Shown piece after piece: positions 50,838-59,646 of a stretch of 64,000 nt of DNA. Both the position numbers and the translations under genes were made by a program. Position 1 is the stretch's first letter; every line of letters begins with the position of its first letter. Source of the stretch: Clostridia bacterium (GTDB lineage Bacteria > Bacillota > Clostridia > Christensenellales > CAG-138); assembly GCA_017545535.1 (NCBI GenBank), contig JAFWMS010000011.1, positions 1-64,000 of the forward strand, written 5' to 3'. The notes under the pieces are model-generated. The model was not told where the DNA came from and made no database searches. It saw only the letters and a list, made by a program, of their open reading frames with translations.

Positions 50838-52367
50838 ATGCAACATGTCGAATGGATCATGCTGGGCACCATATTGGTCTATATGGCCCTGATCGTGGGC
50901 GTGGGGATCCTCTTCAGCCGGCGCGCCGGCAAGGGCGCCGCCACCTTTTTCCTGGGCGGCCGATCCCTTGGCCCCTTCGTCACGGCCATGAGCGCCGAAG
51001 CCAGCGATATGTCCGGCTGGCTCCTTATGGGCATGCCGGGCCTGGCCCTTCTCTGCGGCACGGCAGAGGCCTTCTGGACGGCGCTGGGGTTGGCCATCGG
51101 CACCTATCTCAACTGGCTCATCGTGGCCAAACGGCTTCGGCGATACACTGTCTTGACGAAATCCATCACCATCCCCGGCTTCTTCTCCCGCCGGTTCCGA
51201 GACGAAAAGCACATTCTGTCCACCCTGGCGGCGATGGTGATCATCATCTTCTTCGTGCCCTACACGGCCTCCGGCTTCGTGACCTGCGGCAAGCTCTTCT
51301 CCACCCTCTTCGGCATGGAGTATCGTCAAGCCATGCTCCTGTCCGCCGCCATCATCGTGCTGTACACGGCCCTGGGCGGCTTCCTGGCGGCCAGCGTCAC
51401 CGACTATCTGCAGGCAGTCCTCATGACCCTCGCCCTGCTGGCAGTCATCGGCTTCGGCCTTTCCTACGCCGGAGGCCTGTCCAACGTGACGGCCAACGCC
51501 AGGGCCATCCCCCAGTATCTCTGCCTCACCGCTGCGGCGGAGCAGGGCGCGGGCAGCTTCGGGTTCCTGCCCATCTTTTCCACCATGGCCTGGGGCCTCG
51601 GCTACTTCGGCATGCCCCACGTGCTTCTTCGGTTCATGGCCATCCGCAGGGAGGGCGAGCTGAAGCTGGCCCGTCGGATCGGCTCCGTGTGGGTGGTGAT
51701 CTCCATGGGCGCCGCCATCTTGATCGGCATCATCGGCCGAGCGCTCATGGACCAGGGATTGTTGGGCCCCTACGGCAGCACCTCCGAAAGCGAGACCATC
51801 ATCGTGGCCATCGCCCATATCATCAGCCGCAACGGCCTGCTCCTGGCCATCCTGGCCGGGCTCATCCTGGCGGGCATCCTGGCCGCCACCATGTCCACCT
51901 CAGATTCCCAGCTGCTGACGGCGGCTTCCGCCGTGTCGGAGGACCTGTTCAAGGGCATCTTCCGTTGGCGCATCGGCGAAAAGCCGAGCCTGTGGATCGC
52001 CCGAGGCACGGTGGTGGCCGTGTCCATCCTGGCGGCGGCCCTGGCCTACGATCCCGACAGTTCCGTCTTCAAAATCGTCTCCTTCTCCTGGGCGGGCTTC
52101 GGCGCCGCCTTCGGGCCGCTGATGCTCTTCTGTCTGTTCTGGAAGCGGACCACCCTTCAGGGCGCCGTGGCTGGCATGGCCACCGGCGGAGCCATGATCT
52201 TCCTGTGGAAGTTCCTGATCCGGCCCAAGGTGCCCTTCCTGGACTTCTATGAACTGCTGCCCGCTTTCCTGCTCTCCGCCCTGGTCATCTACCTCGTGTC
52301 CCTTTGGACCCCCGCCCCGGACGCTCAGGTGCAGGCGGAGTTCGACCGGGTCAGCGCCGCAGAATAA
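50838..52367 (+). CDS. putP: Sodium:proline symporter, PutP-like
   Basis: A 509-residue membrane protein of the SSS family with about 13 helices. It starts with MLGTILVYMALIVGVGILFS and contains GRSLGPFVTAMSAEASDMSGWLLM and ALGGFLAASVTDYLQ, both typical of PutP. It imports proline driven by Na+. It is controlled probably by the divergent LysR protein. Proline uptake would fit the amino-acid dehydrogenase operon at 28.7-32.1 kb, but they are 18 kb apart. Confidence 0.88.
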   Translation: MQHVEWIMLGTILVYMALIVGVGILFSRRAGKGAATFFLGGRSLGPFVTAMSAEASDMSGWLLMGMPGLALLCGTAEAFWTALGLAIGTYLNWLIVAKRLRRYTVLTKSITIPGFFSRRFRDEKHILSTLAAMVIIIFFVPYTASGFVTCGKLFSTLFGMEYRQAMLLSAAIIVLYTALGGFLAASVTDYLQAVLMTLALLAVIGFGLSYAGGLSNVTANARAIPQYLCLTAAAEQGAGSFGFLPIFSTMAWGLGYFGMPHVLLRFMAIRREGELKLARRIGSVWVVISMGAAILIGIIGRALMDQGLLGPYGSTSESETIIVAIAHIISRNGLLLAILAGLILAGILAATMSTSDSQLLTAASAVSEDLFKGIFRWRIGEKPSLWIARGTVVAVSILAAALAYDPDSSVFKIVSFSWAGFGAAFGPLMLFCLFWKRTTLQGAVAGMATGGAMIFLWKFLIRPKVPFLDFYELLPAFLLSALVIYLVSLWTPAPDAQVQAEFDRVSAAE

Positions 52368-52381
52368 CGACCCTGCCCCTC

Positions 52382-52410
52382 GCCCACCGGGATGCCCGGT
52401 GGGCCTTTTC
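52382..52410 (+). terminator. Terminator of the putP-like gene
   Basis: gcccaccggg (52382-52391) and cccggtgggc (52395-52404), a 10-bp perfect stem, then CTTTTC. Confidence 0.82.
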
Positions 52411-52479
52411 CGTCATGTCTATTTACCATTTCCCCCGCATAGGCTATGGCGAAAATAAACCCTACGGGAGGTCATAGCC

Positions 52480-53946
52480 ATGGATGTGGAAAAGGTCAGT
52501 TTCAACGTGGATACCCTGTACGCCCGGCTGGAAGAACAGGTGCCCATCGAAAGCGCCATCCCCCTGCCCCAGGGGCGGACCGCGGGGAGCGTACTCTCCG
52601 TCACGCCCCAGCTGCAGATCCGGGAAGCACGGGTGGGCGATGCCGGCGTTCGGCTCTCGGGCCAACTCCAGCTCCACCTGGTGGCGGAGACCGGGGAACG
52701 GGTGCTCTACTGCTTCGACGCGGCGGCGGAGTTCACCCACCTGGTCCCGGTGAACGGGGCCGCGGAGGCCATGCAGCCTCGGATCTTCGGGCAACTCCTC
52801 AAATGCGCCTGCCACCGGGAGGACGACGGGCTGCGGCTCAGCGCGGTGTTGGATCTGAAGGTGTGGCTGCTTCAATCCCGGGAGGTGGGCGCCGTCAGCG
52901 CCATCCGGGGCGCCGTGGGTCTGGAGAGCCGGGAGGCGGCCGTCCTCACCCGTCGCCGGTCCCTGCTGGGGGCCAAGGCGATCCAGATCCGGGACGAGTT
53001 GGGCGTGGAGGCGGGCACCAACGTGCTGGAGAGCAAGGGCACGGTCCGCATCCTGTCCAGCCGGCCCACGGCGGAGGGCGTGGCCCTGGAGGGGGAGCTG
53101 TTTTCCGCGCTGGTGCTGCTGGACCCGGAGGGGCGGCTGAAGGAAATGACCGTCCGGACTCCCTTCTCCGACACCGTCCGCCTGGAGGGCGCGCCGGGAG
53201 AGGGGGCCAACCTGGCCGGGGAGCTGACCGGCCTCACCGCCCGGGTGGACGGGGAGGCCCTGTTCCTCAACGGGGATGTGTCCGTCTCTGCCTACGGCAG
53301 CGCCGAGAGCCGAACCCGGATCCTGTCCGACGCCTATGACGAGGGAGGCACCTTCCTCTGCCACCGGGAGGAGACTATGGGGCTCATGTACCTGGGGCCC
53401 GTGGTGAAGGAGGACACGGCGGAGGGGCCTTTGGCCGTGCCCAACCACATGCCCGAGGTGCAGCAGGTCCTCTATAGCCGGGCCCTGCCCGCCATATTGC
53501 GGCTGGAACCCCGATCCGAAGGCACCCTTTTGGAAGGGGTGGCCCTGGTTACCACGGTGTACCGGTGCGACAGCGGGCTGCTCCACAGCTTCACGGGGGA
53601 GATCCCCTTCTCCCTCACCCTGCCCGGGCCCGGATCGTTGGTGCTGCCCCTCAGCGCGGCGGCCTTCTCCGCCGTCACCGGCCGGGGTCGGCTGCTGCAG
53701 GGGCGGGTGGACCTGATCTTCGCCGGGGAGCGGTACGAGGAGAACCGGATCCCCTACACGGACGATCTGCTTTCCGGCGCCGGCACCCAGCAGAGCCGGG
53801 GCATCCTTATCTATGCCCCGGACGCCGGGGAGACCCTCTTCGACCTGGGCAAGCGCTTCGGCATCCCTCAGCGGCGGCTTCGGGAGCTGAACGGGGAGGT
53901 GACCGAGCCCTTCTCGGGGGCGGAGAGAATATTAATCATTAAATAA
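52480..53946 (+). CDS. SipL-like spore coat morphogenesis protein (DUF3794 + LysM)
   Basis: A 488-residue protein with two or three DUF3794 repeats (about 30-130, 150-270, 300-420; motifs such as GVRLSGQLQLHLVAE and GVALEGELFSALVLL) and a C-terminal LysM domain (about 440-488). This layout is that of SipL/SafA-like proteins; in Clostridia SipL binds SpoIVA through LysM and is needed to place the spore coat. It indicates a spore-forming lineage. It is a single gene with a good terminator. Confidence 0.85.
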   Translation: MDVEKVSFNVDTLYARLEEQVPIESAIPLPQGRTAGSVLSVTPQLQIREARVGDAGVRLSGQLQLHLVAETGERVLYCFDAAAEFTHLVPVNGAAEAMQPRIFGQLLKCACHREDDGLRLSAVLDLKVWLLQSREVGAVSAIRGAVGLESREAAVLTRRRSLLGAKAIQIRDELGVEAGTNVLESKGTVRILSSRPTAEGVALEGELFSALVLLDPEGRLKEMTVRTPFSDTVRLEGAPGEGANLAGELTGLTARVDGEALFLNGDVSVSAYGSAESRTRILSDAYDEGGTFLCHREETMGLMYLGPVVKEDTAEGPLAVPNHMPEVQQVLYSRALPAILRLEPRSEGTLLEGVALVTTVYRCDSGLLHSFTGEIPFSLTLPGPGSLVLPLSAAAFSAVTGRGRLLQGRVDLIFAGERYEENRIPYTDDLLSGAGTQQSRGILIYAPDAGETLFDLGKRFGIPQRRLRELNGEVTEPFSGAERILIIK

Positions 53947-53950
53947 CACA

Positions 53951-53983
53951 AAAAAGGCTGCCTCTTCATGAGGCAGCCCTTTT
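53951..53983. terminator. Bidirectional terminator after the SipL-like gene
   Basis: ggctgcctc (53956-53964) pairs with gaggcagcc (53970-53978), flanked by A and T tracts; convergent with the small gene at 53995. Confidence 0.87.
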
Positions 53984-53994
53984 CCGTTCAGAAG

Positions 53995-54147
53995 TTACTC
54001 GTAGTAGGGGTCGTTCCGGTCCCGACGCTGCTTCTGCTCGGTCTCCATCTGTCGGTCCTGTTCCTTGCGCTCGTTCCGGTTCTTTTTGTCCTTGCTCTGG
54101 CCGTTCTGGCCGGTATAGGAGCGTTCAAACTCATCGAAGAAAGACAT
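53995..54147 (-). CDS. Small charged protein of unknown function
   Basis: A 50-residue protein starting MSFFDEFERSYTG and continuing as a very hydrophilic Lys/Arg/Glu/Gln-rich tail ending in DPYYE. It is preceded by GGGAGGTAAC. I do not recognise it. It has its own terminator and lies 88 bp downstream of the vWA gene on the same strand; the tail may be disordered or coiled. Confidence 0.6.
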   Translation of the reverse strand: MSFFDEFERSYTGQNGQSKDKKNRNERKEQDRQMETEQKQRRDRNDPYYE

Positions 54148-54235
54148 CTTGTTACCTCCCGGTATTGTTCGGCTCGCCGCCGACAGGGATAGTCTGTCCC
54201 GGGACGCGCCGTTCATGCTGGCAAAATATGGTTTT

Positions 54236-54883
54236 TCACCGGCCCCTGGCCTGCTCGTCCGCCTCGATGTCGGCCTTCCAGTCGGCACCTACGGGTTCAC
54301 ACATGCGCATCCTGCAGATGGTTTCGCTGAGCACCCGGCTGTTTAGCTCCATGCCCACGGTATCCTGAACGTACTTCACCGCCCGATCCCGATGGATGCC
54401 GATGCCCTCGGCGGCGGCGATGGCGTCCATGTTGGCCCCCAGGAACAGGAATTCCCATCCGTAGCGGTCCTTCTGCCGCTCCACCATGGCCTTCACCTCC
54501 GCTTTGGTGTACCGGCGGCTGGCGTTCTCCATGCCGTCGGTGGTGATGACGAAGATGGTATGCTCCGGCACGTCCTCCGCCCGGGCGTATTTGTGCACGT
54601 TGCCGATGTGATGGATGGCCCCGCCCAGGGCGTCCAGCAGGGCCGTACAGCCGCCGGGCGTGTACTGCTGCCGGGTCAGGGGCTCCACCTTCTCGAGGCT
54701 CACCCGGTCATGGATCACCCGGCTGTCGTTCGCGAAGGCCACGGTGGACACATAGGCCTCCCCCGCCTCCCGGCGCTGCTTGTCGATCATGCTGTTGAAG
54801 CCGCCGATGGTGTCCGCCTCCATGCCGCTCATGCTGCCGCTCTCGTCCAGGATGAATACCAATTCCGTCAAGCCATTCTTCAT
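54236..54883 (-). CDS. vWA-domain protein (YegL/TerY-like)
   Basis: A 215-residue cytoplasmic protein, almost entirely one von Willebrand A domain. The MIDAS metal site is intact: FILDESGSMSG, the Thr of YTPGGCTALLDAL, and the Asp of ITTDGMENAS. TerY-type vWA proteins act in stress and chemical-resistance systems as interaction modules. AGGAGGACAAGGAG precedes the ATG. A dyad (54907-54934) lies at the transcription start. It is codirectional with the macrodomain gene upstream. Confidence 0.87.
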   Translation of the reverse strand: MKNGLTELVFILDESGSMSGMEADTIGGFNSMIDKQRREAGEAYVSTVAFANDSRVIHDRVSLEKVEPLTRQQYTPGGCTALLDALGGAIHHIGNVHKYARAEDVPEHTIFVITTDGMENASRRYTKAEVKAMVERQKDRYGWEFLFLGANMDAIAAAEGIGIHRDRAVKYVQDTVGMELNSRVLSETICRMRMCEPVGADWKADIEADEQARGR

Positions 54884-54906
54884 CTCCTTGTCCTCCTAAA
54901 CAAAAT

Positions 54907-54942
54907 GGTCACCGGGTCTTCCGACCCTGTGACCACAGTATA
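54907..54942 (-). promoter_or_regulatory. -10 box and stem-loop/operator of the vWA gene
   Basis: TATACT (minus strand, 54937-54942) followed at about +1 by a dyad with arms ggtcac and gtgacc enclosing gggtc/gaccc (54907-54934). It could be an operator or a 5' mRNA hairpin. Confidence 0.5.
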
Positions 54943-54984
54943 GAGGATCCGGAAGGGGCTTTGGTCGCCTGCCGGGCGACAAAT

Positions 54985-56070
54985 TCAGCTTCCCAGCAGG
55001 GGCTGGTCGTAGGAGAAGAGGAGCTCGTTCACCGTGAGCACGTCGTGGATGCCCGCGCCGATGCAGTATTCGATGATGATGTCCGAAAGATAGCTGCGGG
55101 AGAGGGTGAAGCCCGCCCGGGACAGGAGCTGCTGGGTCTCGGGAAGGCTCAGCTCCAGCGCCAGGGCAAAGGCGATGGCCGTGGTCTTGGAGGGCCGGTA
55201 ATGGGGATCGGAGCGGATCTTGGAGAAGAGCTTTCGATCCACGTTGGCCTTTTTATAGCACTGCACGTCCGTCATGCCCTTTTGATCAATGAGCTGCAGG
55301 AGGGTGTCGGAAAAGCCCTTGTCCATCTGCCGTAGCAGGTTTTCCAGATCCTTGCCCTGCTCCTTCTTCTGAAAGAGGGGCAGCGGCTTCTCTTTGGGCG
55401 CCGAAGCCGGGGCGTCCGCCGCCATATACTGGCAGGCTTCCGCCAGATCCTCCGGGGCATACAGCTCCCCCGTGTCCGCCGCCAGGATATCCCGGGGCTC
55501 CTCGATGCGGCTGGCATACTGGTTCCGGGGTTTCTTCAGCTCCGCTTCGGCGTAGGCGTCGTCGATGAAGCTTTGCACGTCCCCGAACCGGTCCCCCAGA
55601 TAGGCGGACACCCGGTCGAAGAGGACCAGATAGACCGTGAGCTCGTGGTTCTCCAGGAAGCGGGCCACGGTCTCGGCGGCCACCCGGAAGGCCTCCGCCT
55701 TGGGGTAGCCGTAGACCCCGCTGGAGATGAGGGGAAAGGCCACGGTCTCGCAGCCCTGCGCCGCCGCCAGCTCCAGCGAGCGGACATAGCAGGAGCGGAG
55801 CAGCTGCTCCTCCCCGAACTTGCCCCCGTGCCAGACGGGGCCCACGGTATGGATCACGTACCTGGCGGGCAGGCGGTAACCCTTCGTGAGCTTCGCCTCC
55901 CCGGTCCTGCAGCCGCCCAAGGTCCGGCACTCCGCCAAGAGCTCCGGCCCCGCGGCCCGGTGGATGGCCCCGTCCACGCCCCCGCCCCCCAGGAGCGAGG
56001 GATTGGCCGCGTTGACGATGGCGTCCACGGTCATCTTCGTAATGTCGTTTCGAACCAATAAAAGAGGCAT
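54985..56070 (-). CDS. Macrodomain (ADP-ribosyl hydrolase) protein with C-terminal HTH-like domain
   Basis: A 361-residue protein. Residues 1-170 are a MacroD/YmdB-type macrodomain: [18 protein letters not shown] (catalytic Asn and Asp, substrate loop), GEAKLTKGY and [14 protein letters not shown]. It should remove ADP-ribose from proteins or hydrolyse O-acetyl-ADP-ribose. A linker (about 170-235) leads to a domain of about 125 residues. That domain has an HTH/XRE-like helical pattern ([39 protein letters not shown]), recurring in Bacillota but without known role. CAGGAGGG precedes the ATG. The vWA gene follows 101 bp downstream. Confidence 0.87.
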   Translation of the reverse strand: MPLLLVRNDITKMTVDAIVNAANPSLLGGGGVDGAIHRAAGPELLAECRTLGGCRTGEAKLTKGYRLPARYVIHTVGPVWHGGKFGEEQLLRSCYVRSLELAAAQGCETVAFPLISSGVYGYPKAEAFRVAAETVARFLENHELTVYLVLFDRVSAYLGDRFGDVQSFIDDAYAEAELKKPRNQYASRIEEPRDILAADTGELYAPEDLAEACQYMAADAPASAPKEKPLPLFQKKEQGKDLENLLRQMDKGFSDTLLQLIDQKGMTDVQCYKKANVDRKLFSKIRSDPHYRPSKTTAIAFALALELSLPETQQLLSRAGFTLSRSYLSDIIIEYCIGAGIHDVLTVNELLFSYDQPLLGS

Positions 56071-56098
56071 ACCCGCCCTCCTGTGTGTGGATGGGACA

Positions 56099-56127
56099 AG
56101 TATACCTCTTTATGGTCGTTAGCGCAA
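56099..56127 (-). promoter_or_regulatory. Promoter of the macrodomain gene
   Basis: Minus strand TTGCGC (56122-56127), 17-bp spacer, TATACT (56099-56104). Confidence 0.55.
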
Positions 56128-56245
56128 CAGGGGCCGCGCCAGCATCCCGACTTATCCAAAGACTTTCTATATTTCATAGGCGAAAGATGCCATCGATTCG
56201 AAGCCGATCGTCCCCGTTGACCAAGACCCCGAGAAACTTTTTTGG

Positions 56246-56274
56246 TTGTGTCCCGGTGACAGCTGTGGTAAAAT
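56246..56274 (+). promoter_or_regulatory. Promoter of the MATE-kinase fusion gene
   Basis: TTGTGT (56246-56251), 17-bp spacer, TAAAAT (56269-56274), 32 bp before the start codon. Confidence 0.55.
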
Positions 56275-56306
56275 ACAAAAAAAATCTTGACGAACAGGTG
56301 AGACCC

Positions 56307-58058
56307 ATGATTCGAAAGCTATTTCGGCAAATGCTGGTGACACAGATCCTTTCCGCCATGACGGTCATGCTCTGCATGCTGGTGGACAGCATGATGATCG
56401 GCCGCTTTTTGGGCGTGGACTCCATGACTGCCTACGGCCTGGCGAACCCGGTGCTGCTGATCTTCGCTGCCTATGGGGCTATGCTCTCGGCGGGCGTCCA
56501 GGTCATGTGCGGCAAGACCGTGGGCGTGGGCGATCGGGAGGGGACCAACGCCTGCTTCTCTGCCTCGGTGGTACTGGCCCTCAGCGTGTCCATCGCAGGG
56601 CTGATACTGATCCTGGCGCTGGTCAACCCCGTGTGCACCCTGCTCGGCGCGGGCAAGCCCGGGCCGGGCAACCCGGTCTTCGGTCTCACCAAAGACTATC
56701 TCCGGGGGTTCATCGTGGGCGCCCCAGCCTTCATCGTGGCCCAGGTTATGGTGCCCTTTTTACAAATCTCCGGCAATCGGCTGCGCCTTGCTTTGGCCGT
56801 GGTGACGATGACCGTGGGGGATATCGCCTTCGATCTTCTCAACGTGTTCGTCTTCCACGGCGGGACGCTGGGCATGGGCCTCGCGTCCAGCTTCAGCTAT
56901 TACATGGCGCTGATCGTGGGCCTGGTCTATTTCTTCAAGAAGGATTGCCTCTTCAAGCTGAAGCTGAAGTCGGTGACGGGCAAGGTCTGCCGCAAGCTCC
57001 TGGAGTACGGTGTCCCCACCGTCATCAATTCCCTGGCCATGGTGGTTTTGGTCTTCACCCTGAACAAGATCCTGCTGTCTGTGGGCGGCAACGGGGCCGT
57101 GGCCTCCTATTCCGTGATCTCCACCGTGGGGAACATCTGCTACTGCTTCGGGTCGGGGGTGGCGTCGGTGGCGCTGCTGCTGGCGGCCATGTTCTACAGC
57201 GACGAGGACAGGACTGCCATCCATACCCTGGTTCGGACGCAGACCTATTATGCCGTGATCCTGGACGCGGCCCTGGTGGTGCTGGTGTTCGCCCTTGCCC
57301 CGATGCTGGTGAGCCTGTTCTTGACCGACCAGGCGGCCCGATCCATGGCGATCTGGGGGCTGCGGCTGTTCTCCTTTTCCCTGCTGCCCTGTTCTCTGAA
57401 CACCACCTTCAAGAACTTCTATCAGGGGGTGAACCGGACCCGGTTCACGGAGCTCATTTCCCTCCTGCAAAACGTGACCTTCCCGGTGGCGGTGGCCTTT
57501 CTGCTGAGCCGCTTTTGGGGGACCACCGGCGTGTGGCTTTCCTTCCTGGGCGGAGAACTGCTGACCATGGCTTTCATTTGCGCGGTCGTCTGGTCCAAAA
57601 ACAGAAAGATAACTGTGTCTGAGAAGGCTTTCGCCATGCTGCCCCGGCTTTTCGGCGTGAAGGAAAAGGATATGATGGAAGTGACTATCCGCTCCCTGGA
57701 GGAGGCGGAGGAGGCCTCCGTGAAGGCGGAAGCCTTCTGCCGGGAGCACGGCGAACCCCCCCGAAACAGCATGCTCATCTCCCTGTGCGTGGACGAGATG
57801 GTCAGCAACATCGTGACCCACGGCTTCAAAAAGGAGCGGAAGGACCAGAGCGTGGACGTGCGCATCTTTTTCAAGGATGGCAAACGGATCATCCGCATCC
57901 GGGACAACTGCGTGAACTTCGACCCCCTGGAGTATCTGGAGCTGCATAAGGCGGACGATCCCATCGCACATATCGGCATCCGCATGGTCATGAAGATGGT
58001 CAAAAGCGCCAACTACGTGAACTCCCTTGGCCTCAACAATCTGACGCTGGTCCTGTAG
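56307..58058 (+). CDS. MATE-family transporter fused to an RsbW-like HATPase domain
   Basis: A 583-residue fusion. Residues 1-450 form a 12-helix MATE exporter (LVDSMMIGRFLGVDSMTAYG and the repeated half from about 240). A cytoplasmic segment of about 125 residues follows with GHKL features: N-box LCVDEMVSNIVTHGF, a relaxed G1 box (IRIRDNCVNFDP) and a G2-like HIGIRMVMKMV. Such domains in RsbW/SpoIIAB phosphorylate STAS antagonists or bind sigma factors. ATG 56307 follows AGGTGAG; a longer frame upstream has no coding look. Transport substrate unknown. It may be signalled by the STAS protein at 60844. Confidence 0.87.
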   Translation: MIRKLFRQMLVTQILSAMTVMLCMLVDSMMIGRFLGVDSMTAYGLANPVLLIFAAYGAMLSAGVQVMCGKTVGVGDREGTNACFSASVVLALSVSIAGLILILALVNPVCTLLGAGKPGPGNPVFGLTKDYLRGFIVGAPAFIVAQVMVPFLQISGNRLRLALAVVTMTVGDIAFDLLNVFVFHGGTLGMGLASSFSYYMALIVGLVYFFKKDCLFKLKLKSVTGKVCRKLLEYGVPTVINSLAMVVLVFTLNKILLSVGGNGAVASYSVISTVGNICYCFGSGVASVALLLAAMFYSDEDRTAIHTLVRTQTYYAVILDAALVVLVFALAPMLVSLFLTDQAARSMAIWGLRLFSFSLLPCSLNTTFKNFYQGVNRTRFTELISLLQNVTFPVAVAFLLSRFWGTTGVWLSFLGGELLTMAFICAVVWSKNRKITVSEKAFAMLPRLFGVKEKDMMEVTIRSLEEAEEASVKAEAFCREHGEPPRNSMLISLCVDEMVSNIVTHGFKKERKDQSVDVRIFFKDGKRIIRIRDNCVNFDPLEYLELHKADDPIAHIGIRMVMKMVKSANYVNSLGLNNLTLVL

Positions 58059-58128
58059 GTCCCGCCTGAAGAAGGCGTGACGGGGCAGATACTATCGCAA
58101 GACGGCTTTTTCGAAGGAGACAGACCCT

Positions 58129-59013
58129 ATGGCAGGCAGCAACACGGCGTTCGAAGAGTTCATCGCCAGCGAAGTTAAAAAATACAAAGGCATATATGTG
58201 CCGGTAAAAGCCGGGATGCTGCGGCGGGCGCTCATTCGCCAGGCTCCCTGCTCAAGCCTGCACCCTAATCCGGATGATGAATTCTGCTCTCCTCAAGTGG
58301 GACCCAATCATCGGATCATCGCGGAGTATATGGAACTCTACCGTCAGCAGCGGTTCAACAACCAGCCATACTGTGAAGAGCCGCTGACTGTGGAAAAAAT
58401 CCGGCCCAACGGATATCTGATCCTGAACGGCCACCATCGATGGGCGGCGGCCCTTCGGATGGGGTACAGCAAGATACCCATCGAGATCGTAGACCTGACA
58501 CAGGAGACGGACATCAAAACGATCCTGAAGAACTCCCGGCACGACAAGCGGGTCACGTTGGATCTGGACGAGGTGGTGTTCTGCCAGCAGGCGGATGAGC
58601 CGGCGGAACAGCCGCTGCCCTTCTTCTTGCGTAAGATCTATAAACAGCAGCTGCGGCGGGGCATCCCAGCCCTGTTGCACTACCTAAACAAGCAAAAATA
58701 CGATGTCTGGGTGTATTCTGCCGGGTATTACTCCGCTGACTATATCCAGCGGTTGTTCCGCAAGTACGGCGTCCACGTCACTGGCGCCGTCACGGGCACC
58801 GGGCGCAAGAAGGCCCAAAATGCGGAACTAAAGCGGGAGCTGGAGGCGCTGATCACAGCCAAGTATCCCGAGACCGTGCATATTGACAACAAATCGGTTC
58901 TCCGCATCTTCAGTCAGACGAAGGCAGTGGAGGACTACACCTTGGGTGACGGGACGGAAGCCTGGTCTATGCGGGTCCTGGACGTGATGAAGACCTTTGA
59001 AAACCATGGATAG
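58129..59013 (+). CDS. ParB/Srx-like domain fused to a HAD-like domain
   Basis: A 294-residue protein. The first half (about 15-125) resembles ParB N-terminal/sulfiredoxin folds, with the core LILNGHHRWAAALRMG (the G-H-x-R motif) and a following IPIEIVDL strand. The second half (about 140-280) is HAD-like: TLDLDEVVF (two Asp), VYSAG, KKAQN and VHIDNKSV. CGAAGGAGA precedes the ATG. ParB-like CTP-binding or nuclease activity and phosphatase activity are both possible; the actual role is unknown. A HAD-only paralogue follows, overlapping by 8 bp. Confidence 0.75.
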   Translation: MAGSNTAFEEFIASEVKKYKGIYVPVKAGMLRRALIRQAPCSSLHPNPDDEFCSPQVGPNHRIIAEYMELYRQQRFNNQPYCEEPLTVEKIRPNGYLILNGHHRWAAALRMGYSKIPIEIVDLTQETDIKTILKNSRHDKRVTLDLDEVVFCQQADEPAEQPLPFFLRKIYKQQLRRGIPALLHYLNKQKYDVWVYSAGYYSADYIQRLFRKYGVHVTGAVTGTGRKKAQNAELKRELEALITAKYPETVHIDNKSVLRIFSQTKAVEDYTLGDGTEAWSMRVLDVMKTFENHG

Positions 59014-59551
59014 GAACGTTTCCGCGCCCATGATGCGCGTTTCCTTCGATCTGGACGAGGTGCTCTTCGTGTCGCCCCGGACCCACCAGACGGAGCCGTC
59101 CCTGCCGTTCCCCTGGAACCGAATCTTTCCGGAGCGGCTGCGCCTCGGCACACCGGACTTGATCCGCTCCCTGCAGGCGGCAGGCTACCAGGTGTGGATC
59201 TATACCTCTTCCGAGCGATCAGAAAAGTATATCCGACGGCTGTTCCGGCGCTATGGCGTGAAGCTGGACGGGATCGTCAACGCCGAACGGCATCTGCGGG
59301 AGGTCCAGCGAGACCGACGGGAAAAACTGCCCCAAAAGCTGCCAAGCCGCTATCGGATCTCCCTGCACGTGGACGACGAAGCGGTCATCGCTTCCTGGGG
59401 ACGGGAGTACGGCTTCCATACCTATCTGCTGAACGCACAGGACGACGACTGGAAGGAGAAGATCATCGCCTATGCCGAACGGATCCGGCATGTGGAGCAC
59501 CCGGATTATGCCGAAATCCAAGAAGGGGACGGAGAGACATACCTCTTGTGA
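59006..59551 (+). CDS. HAD-like phosphatase-fold protein, paralogue of the preceding gene
   Basis: A 181-residue protein homologous to the C-terminal half of the ParB-HAD protein: SFDLDEVLF, IYTSSERSEKYIRRLFRRYG and LHVDDEAVI match its motifs in order. A TTG start 9 bp upstream is possible; ATG 59006 is preferred. The 8-bp overlap indicates coupled translation. Function unknown; perhaps a protein or nucleotide phosphatase acting with its neighbour. Confidence 0.75.
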   Translation: MDRNVSAPMMRVSFDLDEVLFVSPRTHQTEPSLPFPWNRIFPERLRLGTPDLIRSLQAAGYQVWIYTSSERSEKYIRRLFRRYGVKLDGIVNAERHLREVQRDRREKLPQKLPSRYRISLHVDDEAVIASWGREYGFHTYLLNAQDDDWKEKIIAYAERIRHVEHPDYAEIQEGDGETYLL

Positions 59552-59574
59552 AACGGAACAGCATTTGATATACT
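59546..59574 (+). promoter_or_regulatory. Promoter of the partner-switching operon
   Basis: TTGTGA (59546-59551), 17-bp spacer, TATACT (59569-59574). The transcript then carries an 8-bp stem atcggtcc/ggaccgat (59593-59616). Confidence 0.6.
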
Positions 59575-59646
59575 ATACTATTATAGGCCAAGATCGGTCC
59601 TGCGAGACGGACCGATGGCAGGCGTGAAAGAAAGGAAGGGATACCC

